From Buddleja alternifolia (taxonomy: Eukaryota > Streptophyta > Magnoliopsida > Lamiales > Scrophulariaceae): DNA of 64,000 nt. Positions 22,002-31,588 of this stretch are shown here, in pieces (positions within the stretch are counted from its first letter, which is position 1; every line of letters begins with the position of its first letter). The stretch spans positions 22,893,101-22,957,100 of the forward strand of contig CM033396.1 in the NCBI GenBank assembly GCA_019426215.1. Reading direction: 5' to 3'. The notes under the pieces are model-generated. The model was not told where the DNA came from. It searched no databases and worked only from the letters and a program-made list of their open reading frames with translations. A program made the translations under genes and the position numbers.

Positions 22002-22207
22002 TTGATATTTCAAATTCAGCAATTTCGAATACCTTGATATTTCGAATTCAATCAAGCACATTGATATTTCGAATTCAATCATTTCGAGCACCTCGATATT
22101 TCAAATTCAATAATTTCGAGCACCTTGATATTTCGAGTTCAATAATTGCGAGCAGCTTGATAGTTCAAATTCAGCAACTTCGAATACTTCGATATTTCGA
22201 GTTCAGC
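22002..22207 (+). repeat. 32-bp tandem repeat array
   Basis: About six to seven units of a 32-base consensus begin TTGATATTTCGAATTCAAT and continue with CATTTCGAGCACC, allowing substitutions. One unit is shortened to about 27 bases. The array lies inside the pol-less LTR element. Confidence 0.8.
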
Positions 22208-22531
22208 GCGCTCTAAAGTATCTTAGTTCGCAGCTTCGCGATATTGTGCAAGTTACATATGAGTGAAGCTGGAAGAGTTGCTATAAGGCGTGGCTGTTGC
22301 GAAGATGGTAAACAAGTAATACATTGTGAGAATTTTTGCACCGAATCTTTAATCTCTGTAAATGAAAAACAAGGAAAGAAGAAGGAGAATGGAAGAAAAT
22401 GAAGGAGAGGATAAGCCATCGTTGAATGAAGATGGAATGGAAATGCAGATGAAAATGGAGATGAAATTAAAATTGTAATGAAATGGAGATGAGATGAAGA
22501 TGATTTTTGTTCGACGGGACCCCACTATGTA

Positions 22532-22559
22532 ATATATATATATATATATATATATATAT
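22532..22559. repeat. AT dinucleotide microsatellite
   Basis: Uninterrupted AT repeat of about 14 units. A similar TA run is at 22842-22869 in the same element. Confidence 0.9.
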
Positions 22560-22838
22560 TGAATTGGTCATCACAACTCACCCACACATCACCGTTTGAT
22601 AAAAGAAAAGGGGCACAAAAAATAATAATATTGGGCTTCCTTTAGGGGACCGAACTGTACATGGCCACATGGGTCATGTACCATATTAATTATTAAACCT
22701 TTTATCACCAAATTATATATATATATGTGTATATATATATTGTAAAAACTATTGAGACGCTGACTCAGCTCAAGCACCTTTAATTCTCCTCTGTTTCGAA
22801 GAGCAGCTCAAGGTCCTCCTCTAGCACTCGAGCTACAT

Positions 22839-22872
<34 letters not shown>

Positions 22873-23165
22873 AGAAGTAAAGAGGCTTTTTTGTTTTCTA
22901 CTCATTTTTAGAATCCATCTCAAAGATATTAGATATCTTCAGAATCTGACACCATATTCGAATCATCCTCATCATCATCATTTTCATCAAATGTAGGCCA
23001 ATAGTTCTTTTAATCTATCAGATCCCTCAAAATGTTGATTGGAAAAGGATTCGGGATCAACATCACAAGTATTATTAGAGTGTTCCTCTTCATGCGTGCG
23101 GATCTTAGTTTCAGCCTGAGCTTGAAGCAGCTCAAGGTCCTGCTCGAGGCTCGAGTCTCGGGAGC

Positions 23166-23530
23166 TGGGTTATTCGAATTTATCTCACATATCGAGTTCG
23201 GTTGCAACTGGGTTATTCGAATTATCTCACATATCGAGTTCGGTTGCAAATGAGTTATTCGAATTATCTCGCATATCGAGTTCGGTTGCAACTGGGTTAT
23301 TCGAATTATCTCACATATCGAGTTCGGTTGCAGCTGGGTTATTCGAATTATCTCACATATCGAATTCGGTTGCAGATGGTTTATTCGAATTATCTCACAT
23401 ATCGAGTTCGGTTGCAGCTGGGTTATTCGAAGTATCTCACATATCGAGTTCGATTATTCGAATTATCTCACATATTGAGTTCGGTGCAGCTAGGTTATTC
23501 AAATTTATCTCACATATCGAATTCGAGCGC
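23166..23530 (+). repeat. 42-bp tandem repeat array
   Basis: About eight to nine copies of a 42-base unit run head to tail, with consensus GGGTTATTCGAATTATCTCA continuing CATATCGAGTTCGGTTGCAACT. One copy near 23451 is internally shortened. The unit length is a multiple of three, so frames stay open on both strands (plus 23202-23546, minus 23010-23291). These give 14-residue repeat peptides that are more likely by-products than proteins. Confidence 0.9.
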
Positions 23531-23819
23531 AAGGGTTGTTAGATAATTCTAAGTGGAGAATTATCACGGGGCTCGAATCAATCACATTGATTCCACCTTA
23601 TTCAATTTGTTTTTATCCAGAAATAAGTTTCTGCTCGAGCACAGCGTTTTGAGCAGGAAGCTTCTCAAAAAGGCACGAGGACTTGCTCGAGAGGCATAAT
23701 CCGCCCCAGCAAATTTCAACAGAGTGAGCTGCTCGAGCAACATGAAATCATTATGCCTCTTTTTTTTTATATATATTTTGTTAGTATAAATTGTTGATTA
23801 TGGTCAAACCACACATGGT

Positions 23820-23975
23820 ACAATTACCAATATGGCCATTTGTATTGATAGTTGTCAAATGGTAAATGGAATTTTCCATGTTGTTCTTCGAGAAAGTAAT
23901 TACCAATATGGCTTGCTGTATTGATAGATGTTAGAAGATAATCAAATGGGATTTTCCATGTTTTACTTCGAGATG
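23820..23975 (+). repeat. Local tandem duplication of about 75-80 bp
   Basis: ATTACCAATATGGC...TGTATTGATAG...AAATGG...ATTTTCCATGTT occurs twice in a row (from about 23822 and about 23899), diverged by scattered changes. Confidence 0.75.
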
Positions 23976-24145
23976 AATGACAAGACAGCTTCTTTCTTCG
24001 AGAAAGTGAGTAGGAAGATTACTTTTCGAGAAAGTACAACAAGATGGGCTTTCTCTTCAGGAAAGCAAAGAACGAGAATCGAGAAATCGAAGCAGGAAAG
24101 GGAAAGATTAAAGCAATACGAGTCTTTAACCAAAGACGTGTCTTT

Positions 24146-24190
24146 TAATATACATGAACTCGAAACGTTCATGTATATTAGGGGGGCATT
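24146..24190 (+). promoter_or_regulatory. Perfect hairpin abutting the polypurine tract
   Basis: TAATATACATGAAC (24146-24159) and GTTCATGTATATTA (24167-24180) are exact inverted repeats of 14 bases around a 7-base loop. The purine tract GGGGGGCATT (24181-24190) follows directly, and LTR2 starts at 24191. The tract would prime plus-strand synthesis. The role of the stem is unknown. Confidence 0.85.
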
Positions 24191-25153
24191 TGTTTACACT
24201 ATAAAATAATTTGGGCTATCGAATTACAAAGCCCAAATAACCCAAATTATAGGCATTAAAAAAAAAGAAGGTAGGTCTAGACAAGGCCCATTAAATCCAG
24301 AAAATGGCAAAAACACGGCTGAATTGACAAAAGTCCAAGAATCGAATCTGAAGAAATAAAATGAAGTACAAATAGTCAATAATCTGCAAAGACGCGCTAA
24401 TTTGAAGATTTTGAAAGAGACGGTTGGATGCAGTTGACGGCAGTTCCCAAAAAAAGAGGAACGTGGGTTGAAGACGGTTCCCGAAGACAAGATATATAGG
24501 AGCCGCGGAGAAAAGAGAAGGACATCACAAGATCATCAGACTTCTACATTTTCATTCTCTTAGAATTAACTCTAGTTTTAGGAGTAGTTTTAGCATAATG
24601 TAGGAGTAGATCGTAGCATAATTTAGGAGTAGCCGTAATGTAATTTAGTATTAGACTCGATGAAATTTGCCTCCAAGGCATGTATCTGCATTTGCTTGTA
24701 ATCTTCACGATCGAAGAATCCATGGAGATATATATATTTAAGCTTTTAAATGTTAATTAATTGCTTGAATTTCAGTATATCTTTTTGGGCTGTTGAGATA
24801 TGTTTATATTTTGCATTCGAACACAATAATCAGCATTTAATTAAAGGCTGAAATCACCAAATAGCGTATCGAATGCTGCTTGTATTCTTCAAATCGAAGA
24901 CTCTCATGGAGGTATAAATTATCCTTTGTTCAGATTTAAATATTTGATAGGTTAATTTTATCTTGACTTGAGTTGTTCGATTCATTTGTCTTCAAATTCG
25001 AAATCAATAATAAAGAGTTAATTGAAAGACGTAGAACCACCATTAGCCCATTTAGGCAGGGGTTGATAGATAATTCTAAGTTGAGATTATCGCGAGGCAG
25101 GGATCGTCTACTCGAAACCCCTCCTTACTCTAATCTGTTTTTCACGCAAAACA
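24191..25153 (+). repeat. Right LTR of the pol-less element
   Basis: 963 bp with TGTTTACACT..GCAAAACA ends, nearly identical to 20328-21266 apart from the 25-base indel and a small number of substitutions. Confidence 0.93.
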
Positions 25154-25158
25154 ACGTG
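25154..25158. repeat. Right target-site duplication ACGTG
   Basis: Five bases directly after the right LTR, identical to 20323-20327. Confidence 0.92.
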
Positions 25159-25573
25159 GCACACGCTAGTGTGTGTATATATATATATACATATACACAC
25201 GCATATATATAACGCATATTTAAAATTTATTGAGTATATTAAAAATATGTATTTCCTAAGTTACATACCTAGTATTCTTATGGATATATATTGAGTTATG
25301 AATACATGTTTCATAATATAATTCACATTAATGAGTCAATGTTAATCCAACAAACTTCAGATTCAATCAATATAACCATCTCAAAATTTAGGAGTAGACA
25401 TGTTGCGCAATTTAATTTGGTCAAAAACTACCAGAAAATGGCATGAAGGATCAAACTAAAACACACAAATTAAACTTTAGGGACGGTAGCATAACATTTG
25501 ATACTTTAAAAATCAAAGTGATACAACGGTAAAACTATAGGGACTATTAGTTATATTTGCACATTTGAATTAA

Positions 25574-26518
25574 CTAGTAGAGTGTACGTGCGTTGCACGT
25601 AGAATATATATATTTATATATTAAAGAATTTCAATATTCATGTAATATATCTGGAAATATTAAAAAAAATATAATTTAAAGTTGTTCATATGAACCATTT
25701 TTTATTCAAAATTTATATTGAAATGTGTCAAATAGGACTTTTATAAATAGAGAATATGTACAAGTAATTGTTTAAGAGAATTAATTGATAAGAAATGGAC
25801 TAAAGGAGAAATATTATAACACTTATGGTAATACAACTTATACATCAAAATGTTTTGAGACTAAACTTTTAACCCTAATCAGGTGAAGGATTTCAAGAAA
25901 ATGTAGAGTTTCAAATGTTGTCAATTTAATTATTTAATTAAGCAATGGTAATTAATGACATAATGTAGAGTGACCTTTTTTAGTTTATAACAAATTCATG
26001 AGGGGACTTTTGAGCTTGCCGGCATTTTCAAGTGAAGGATTTCAAGAAAATGTAGAATCTCAAATGTTGTTAATTTAATTATTTAATTAAGCAATGAAAC
26101 TAGGTGATGTTGATTATGTAGAGGCATACATTTGTTATTTTGCATACTTTGATTTTAGTAGTTTAACTTTAATTTAATATTTTTACATAAGTTTCATTAG
26201 GAGGTGGCTTGATTATGTAGAGGCCTACATTTGTTAGATTGCATTCTTTGATTTTATTAGTTTAATTAACTTTAATTTAATATTTTTACATAAGTTTCAT
26301 TAGAGGTGGCTTTTTTTTTTACGACAAATTAATTAGGGGATCTTTGAGACTCAAATGTTGTTAATTTGACTATTTAATTAAGCAATGGGAATTAATATTA
26401 TAGAGTCTCAAATAATTATTTAAAGGTGGCAATATAATAAATCTTAGTAAGGATAATATGGTAAAATCATAATTGGAAAAAACAATTTCTAAGATCCATA
26501 CTTTTACAGTAGTATAGA
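25574..26518 (-). mobile_element. Helitron-like non-autonomous element 1
   Basis: On the minus strand the unit starts TCTATACTACTGTAAAAG after an A. It ends with the hairpin ACGTGCAACGCACGT, eight bases and CTAG before a T. This is the TC...hairpin-CTRR structure with A/T insertion expected of plant Helitrons, and no target duplication is seen. It is 945 bp and codes for nothing. Internal sequence is built from repeated blocks (see 25880-26400). Confidence 0.7.
25880..26400. repeat. Internal duplicated blocks of Helitron-like element 1
   Basis: A block with GGATTTCAAGAAAATGTAGA and AATTATTTAATTAAGCAATG occurs at about 25885-25945 and 26035-26095, and partly again at about 26345-26390. A second block of about 105 bp (GATTATGTAGAGGC to TTCATTAGGAGGTGGC) is tandemly duplicated at about 26110-26315. 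Confidence 0.8.
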
Positions 26519-26648
26519 TATAGATATAGATAAACTTGAATGTGGTACACTAATGAAGTAAGTGGGCTGACCGGAAATTGTGGAGGCTAGGTGTTAAATT
26601 TGGTGCACCACTTGCCAAGAATAAAAGGAACCTTCTTTTTTATATATA

Positions 26649-29118
26649 CTAGTACACAATACGTGCGTTGGACGTCAATTATATGATCTCGTTAAAATAA
26701 CTCATATACATAGATATTGTTTAGCTTGATAATCTAAAACTTAAACAATAATTTAATTAATGAATTATTAATTAATAAACTATAATTATTTAAAAAATCA
26801 AATATTGATTGGCATGAAAGGTTGAATGAAAATTTGAAGAAGCTAAGTTAACTTATTTATTCTCCATCGTTGGATCATTGATTATCAACCGTTTGATCCA
26901 AAAATGATTCAGAAATACTAAAATATCAAAAAAATTCAGAAAAATCAAGGAAAAATAAGGAAAAAAATATTAGGCTTGTGAAATTCAGAAAAAATATTAT
27001 ATGTTGTAATTTAATTATAATATGGATGCTATAGAAGTATATTTGATGCAATATCAAAATGAATGAGTTGAATGGATAAAATGAAATTTACCATTCAACA
27101 AACTAAATAAGGAGGATAGTTAATAAATAAAAGTAAAGTAGTGTGCGAGTCACCAGAAAGTGAAAGTGACAAATATTGAATTACAACAAAAGATGCCAAT
27201 ATATCTCTCAAGACCATGAAGGAAGAGTGGTTACTCTTTTGTTTTTTGCATTATTATTATTTATTAATATTAGTATTTAAATAAAATAATAAAAAAACGC
27301 CTGACTTGTAAAGCTTTCCCAAGTCTTTCTTGGTAAGTTATTTTTTGTATGCTTTTTGTAATGATATTCAATTTTCTCAATTAATATCATATTCACATAA
27401 TTAATTAAAAAATTAGAATGTTAACAACGGTATTCATATAAATTTATTTGTTCCAAGTTCAAGTAGTTTAAGCTTTTTATCTTCTTTTTTTTTTTTTTTT
27501 TTGATGAATAAATTACAGTGTATACGAAAACACGATTCAAACAGGTAAAAAACTCCCAAAATTATTAGGAGATTTGCTTCATCAAAGAATAAAATAAATG
27601 AGATAATTAATAATATAACTCATTTTAAAAATAACTAATTTTGAGTCTATCATAGTCAATTTTGAGTCCTACAAAGAAACGAATTGTAACAATCATGAAC
27701 TTAAACTACAATAGTGTTATGTTTTAACTCAGTGCAGAGTTAGTGATATACATTTTATTGTTTTAGGATTTTTTGTTAAATATTTTATCATTTTAGGATA
27801 ATTAGAAGATATTGTACCTTTGCAACAAATACAATGTAGGAGGAGTTCTCTTCCAATGGTTTAAATGTGATTCCATTGTAGAGTCTTACTGTAACTATAC
27901 ACTTCATTGTTATAGATATTCAAAATAGGGGTGTCCTTGGGTGAGTTCGGGCATTTTTACGAAAAAAGTTCAACACGACCCAACATGTGCGAATTGACAA
28001 AATATCAAACTAACACATAATTAGCTTTTCAAACTAAGTGGTTTGGGTTAGGGGTTCAAGGTTTTTGGCAGACGGATTGGAGGATATTTGAATCTTCATT
28101 ATAGCTCGTACAACTTATTTATAGTTACAAGTAATAAGGAATAAACTAAAGAACATAAATATTATTATAGATTTAATTGAAAAAAATTGAGTCGGTGAGA
28201 TAAGAAACAACAACAAATAGATTTTACTAAATAAAAAATATATTCTCATGATTTGTAATGAGTAAAAACTCTCAAATATTATGAATCTAATTTGTTATAT
28301 AAATTCATCATAGTATATATTTGTTTTCTTTGTTACGAAATCAAGATTTTCGTTCAAATAAAATAAAAAGAAGTTCTCAAACATGATACTCAATTTTTTA
28401 TACATGTATTTATTTTTTCGAAGTTCTATATGTAGCGGTTGGGTTGCGAGTTACAATTATTAAACTCACGATTCGACCTGAAAGTGGTGGGTATATCAAA
28501 TTGTCCCTATAACTTAAAAATTTTAAATCAGCATTTTTTGGGCAAATCGACTCGATTTTAGCAGTTCGGGAGGATATATACACACTCCTAATTCAAAATT
28601 TATTTTTATTATTTATTTTTGAATTTTTTACCATTAAAATTGAATTACATATTTTAGGTACGTCAAAAGTTCCAATTTTTTTATATCATTATAGTTAGGA
28701 TTCCAGAATTTGTACGGAATGAGCTGCCAAACTTAAATTTGTGCTTGGCTTTTTCATTCATATCCATCATAACTTATTAAAAAATAACAATTATTGGCAC
28801 ATCTATTCCTATTTCATGGAATTTAACATTAAATATGAATTTGTTTGTGACTTTGTGGTAACGTATGTGTACATGTTAGGGATATTTGATTTTCTATTTT
28901 CTTCTTTGATAAATAAATATATTGGAACAACCTTATCTAGGTGTAATTTTATTATAAAGTCCTAGTTTAATTATACTTCTTATTGTTGTGGATTTATAAA
29001 ACTTGTTTTTATTATTTGTTTTGGACTCATTTGCCATTGAAAAATTGAATTCCATCGGGATATTATAGGTACATCAAAAATGTCAAAAACCAACTCATAC
29101 TTTTATAATAGAAATAGA
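26649..29118 (-). mobile_element. Helitron-like non-autonomous element 2
   Basis: The minus-strand left end reads TCTATTTCTATTATAAAAG. The terminus is an imperfect hairpin ACGTCCAACGCACGT, eight bases and CTAG followed by T. Both ends resemble element 1. The 5' end lies at a GATA microsatellite (29111-29132), so its exact base is uncertain. The body is non-coding and carries a hAT-type insertion at 27926-28590. Neither a Rep nor a helicase gene is present. Confidence 0.55.
27926..28590. mobile_element. hAT-type non-autonomous element 1
   Basis: A 665-bp unit starts TAGGGGTGTCC and ends ACACTCCTA. It is flanked by the exact 8-bp duplication ATTCAAAA (27918-27925 and 28591-28598). Eight-base duplications and TAGGGGTG-type ends fit the hAT superfamily. 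There is no transposase ORF. Its right third (GGTTGCGAGTTACAATTATTAAACTC, AAAGTGGTGGGT) resembles the element at 45389-46201. Confidence 0.85.
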
Positions 29119-29258
29119 TAGATAGATAGATAAGAAGTATAGAAGGGACCTAAATAGCAAAATTTGATGCACTTTATTTACTGTAATTTCTGCAGGCAAA
29201 AAAGAATTTAGTACTTACAAAGCGTGGATTATGAAAACACAATATCCTCATTATATAG

Positions 29259-31588
29259 TCAGCGTTTACACATGCACTCAGGCACTGGGTAAGCCAAGAC
29301 ATCTCTATCTAACTTGTTATTCCTCAACACAGGTTGTCCCTTTGAATATTTATGCAGCTTCTTAATCCCACTTCTGAATTCTTCCTCTGATACCGATTCA
29401 TCTTCTAACAATGGCAGCATCATTCGCTTGTTAGGTTTCACGTATTTCCTATGTCCTACGTATGCACGATGACCCTGCATAGCTCTCCCCATATTACCTC
29501 CATGTGAAGGAACAAATACATCACTGCTTAGAGACACAATGTAGTCAATAGCTGCTAGAACTGAACATCTCTTCATGTAAGGAGTGAGCTCTCCCTCTCG
29601 TGCCAACGTCTCTTTTGTTTCTATGTTTGGGAACTCATCCATAAGTGCTTGCATAGCCTGCTTTCCACCAAACGGTTCCCCTCCTGCTATATATATACGA
29701 GAATTGCTAGGTGCCCCTAAACCCTTCAGAACCCTGCACTTCACAATTACCATCAATAATACTAACGCACAAGTTCGTGTCTAATGAAATAATAAGAATA
29801 AGCATAATATAGTTTTTACCTTGCCACTTCTAGTGCGGTGAGAGGACATAGTCCTGCAAGTCTTCGTGCAGATTTGGCTATATTCAATTTATCAGTTAGG
29901 AAATCGGGATTAGAGTCACGTTCATTGGCTATGATCCTGTCATAGTCATCTCCTAAACCAGTGAGGCATCCTGTTCTGACCCACACATCTTTCTCTAGCC
30001 TTAGATGAACGGCTATATAAGGACCTTCAATCCACATTCTCTGAGCAATCCGATTGCCTATGTCCTGGATTGGAGAGGCAAATCTCAGAGCATGAAATGC
30101 TACCTATGACAAGAAAAATAGAACATGTACAATGAGTTGTTGTTAGTATTGTGATATGTTGAGGTGTGTACAAAATAGAGTGAGTGAGTTATGGACTTTA
30201 TTACCTTACATCGTAGCTTCTGAAGATCAAGAGGAAGATTCTTGGAGAGCCTCGAATCTAGTCCTTTTAATATCAGAACGCCTTCTTCATTTAGCTACAT
30301 GCACAAGTGTTGTACGGAACCAAAATTGCAACACAAAATTAGGCATCTTTCTCTCATATACGATAAGATTCCACGTATTTTCTGAATGTTTTCAAGATTG
30401 CTTACTTGGTGAAGGAACCTTGCGCGGATCCACATTGGTGATACATGATACGGGATTTGATTTTCAATCGACTGCTTTGAGACCAAATGAGTAGAAGGAA
30501 GGGATGATACAATTCGAACATCAGCTTGCAAAGTCTTCTTGAAATGTTCCAAATCAAATATATCTGAAAATTCACTGCAAAACAGTGCGATCACTCATGA
30601 CCATAATCCAGATAGAAAAAACTATCCAACCCCTTCAAATCTCTCAATTGCATGAAAAGTTCTATTATAGTTTTTGATAGTGCTTCTAAACCATAATATC
30701 TATTTCTGTGCAATAAATATACCATGCAACATATTAAAAAAAAAAAAAAGATTCAGCAAACAATATAATTTTTCAACTATATATACTGTATTATATGTAC
30801 ATGATGTAAACACTTATGCTTGCATCTTCTAAAGAATGGAACTGCATACATATTAAACAATCAAAATAACACCTAACATCGTAAAATCCGCCCTTCACAA
30901 CACTGCACCATAGAAATTGAAAACATCAAACTGCAGAAATTCATTTCTACCTTTCGTCTCCCCAAATACGATTAACCTGTAAAACTGGCACCACCAAGGC
31001 AGCTTCAAGAATTCTTGCTATAACAACAGCATCAATAATCTGATTCCTCTGTTGGTTTAATCCTCCAGAGACCACCACCACCAAGAACTTCCTCTTCTCC
31101 TTAGAAATTCTAGAGGATGCTTTTCGGTACCCGAGACTGAAATCCAAACAAGGCCGGTACCCTTCGTCATCGGGCTGTTTCCAGAAATCCCTTCCCTCTG
31201 CAGAAATATTGGGGTTTGCAGCCACCCCACGTGCAGGCAATGGCACCATCGCACTGCTAGACAAGTCGGGCTCATCGTAATTTCTAGTATTCGGGCTATA
31301 ATCTTTCAAAACCGAGGAAAGAGAGGCTAGCAGAAAGGGCGATAATGGGGACGAAGGGGAGAGCGCAGAGCACGGAATTGAGTTCCGGGAAATGGGGTAG
31401 AATGTGAGAAGGCAAATTCCAGAGAAAGTACAGAGAATTGAAAGAGAGAGAAAGAAGAGTAGAGAGAGATTTGGAGATGGGTTCTTGTTTGGGGTTGAAA
31501 ATGGAGAAACTGAAAGCAAATGTGTGAAGAATGATGGGCTTAGAGTGATGAATGAGTTCTTGACGTTTCTTGTTGATTTCCCCATCAA
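29259..31588 (-). CDS. O-fucosyltransferase family protein (GT106-type), five exons
   Basis: Predicted exons on the minus strand are 31588-30951, 30574-30406, 30294-30205, 30103-29820 and 29733-29259. All introns are GT-AG, and together they encode 551 residues. A signal-anchor-like hydrophobic helix at residues 41-63 after a short N-terminus suggests a type II Golgi membrane protein. Family motifs are GGLNQQRNQ (175-183), a central HLRLEKDVWVRTGC (332-345) in the donor-site region, and PSHGGNMG (469-476). The plant family acts on cell-wall glycans or glycoproteins, and the exact acceptor cannot be read from sequence. All exon junctions keep frame and no stop is present, so the gene looks intact. 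The start is the first of two adjacent ATGs; the second would give the same protein one residue shorter. Confidence 0.93.

Larger units (their letters stand above)
20328..25153 (+). mobile_element. Complete non-autonomous LTR retrotransposon with no recognisable pol
   Basis: Two direct repeats of 939 and 963 bp with TGTTTACACT..GCAAAACA ends enclose about 2.9 kb. The outer 5-bp target duplication ACGTG (20323-20327 and 25154-25158) is perfect. A tRNA-primer-like site follows LTR1 and a purine tract precedes LTR2, fixing the plus orientation. No protease, RT, RNase H or integrase is recognisable inside. Instead there are two minisatellites, a local 75-80-bp duplication and a hairpin. By eye the LTRs differ at fewer than 20 positions plus one 25-base indel, so insertion is comparatively recent. 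The primer-site style suggests a gypsy-derived LARD-like element, moved by proteins supplied elsewhere. Confidence 0.9.

Noticed and set aside
23166..23530. Regular repeat array resembling a CRISPR
   Set aside because: Units are contiguous with no unique spacers, the sequence is a plant nuclear LTR element, and no cas genes are present.
23202..23546. Plus-strand ORF with 14-residue repeats as a protein gene
   Set aside because: The frame is open only because the 42-bp unit is a multiple of three. The opposite strand is equally open, and no domain or start context supports it.
28741..28965. Small plus-strand ORF with hydrophobic residues
   Set aside because: It lies in an AT-rich Helitron-like body, has no homology signal, and hydrophobicity follows from T-rich codons.
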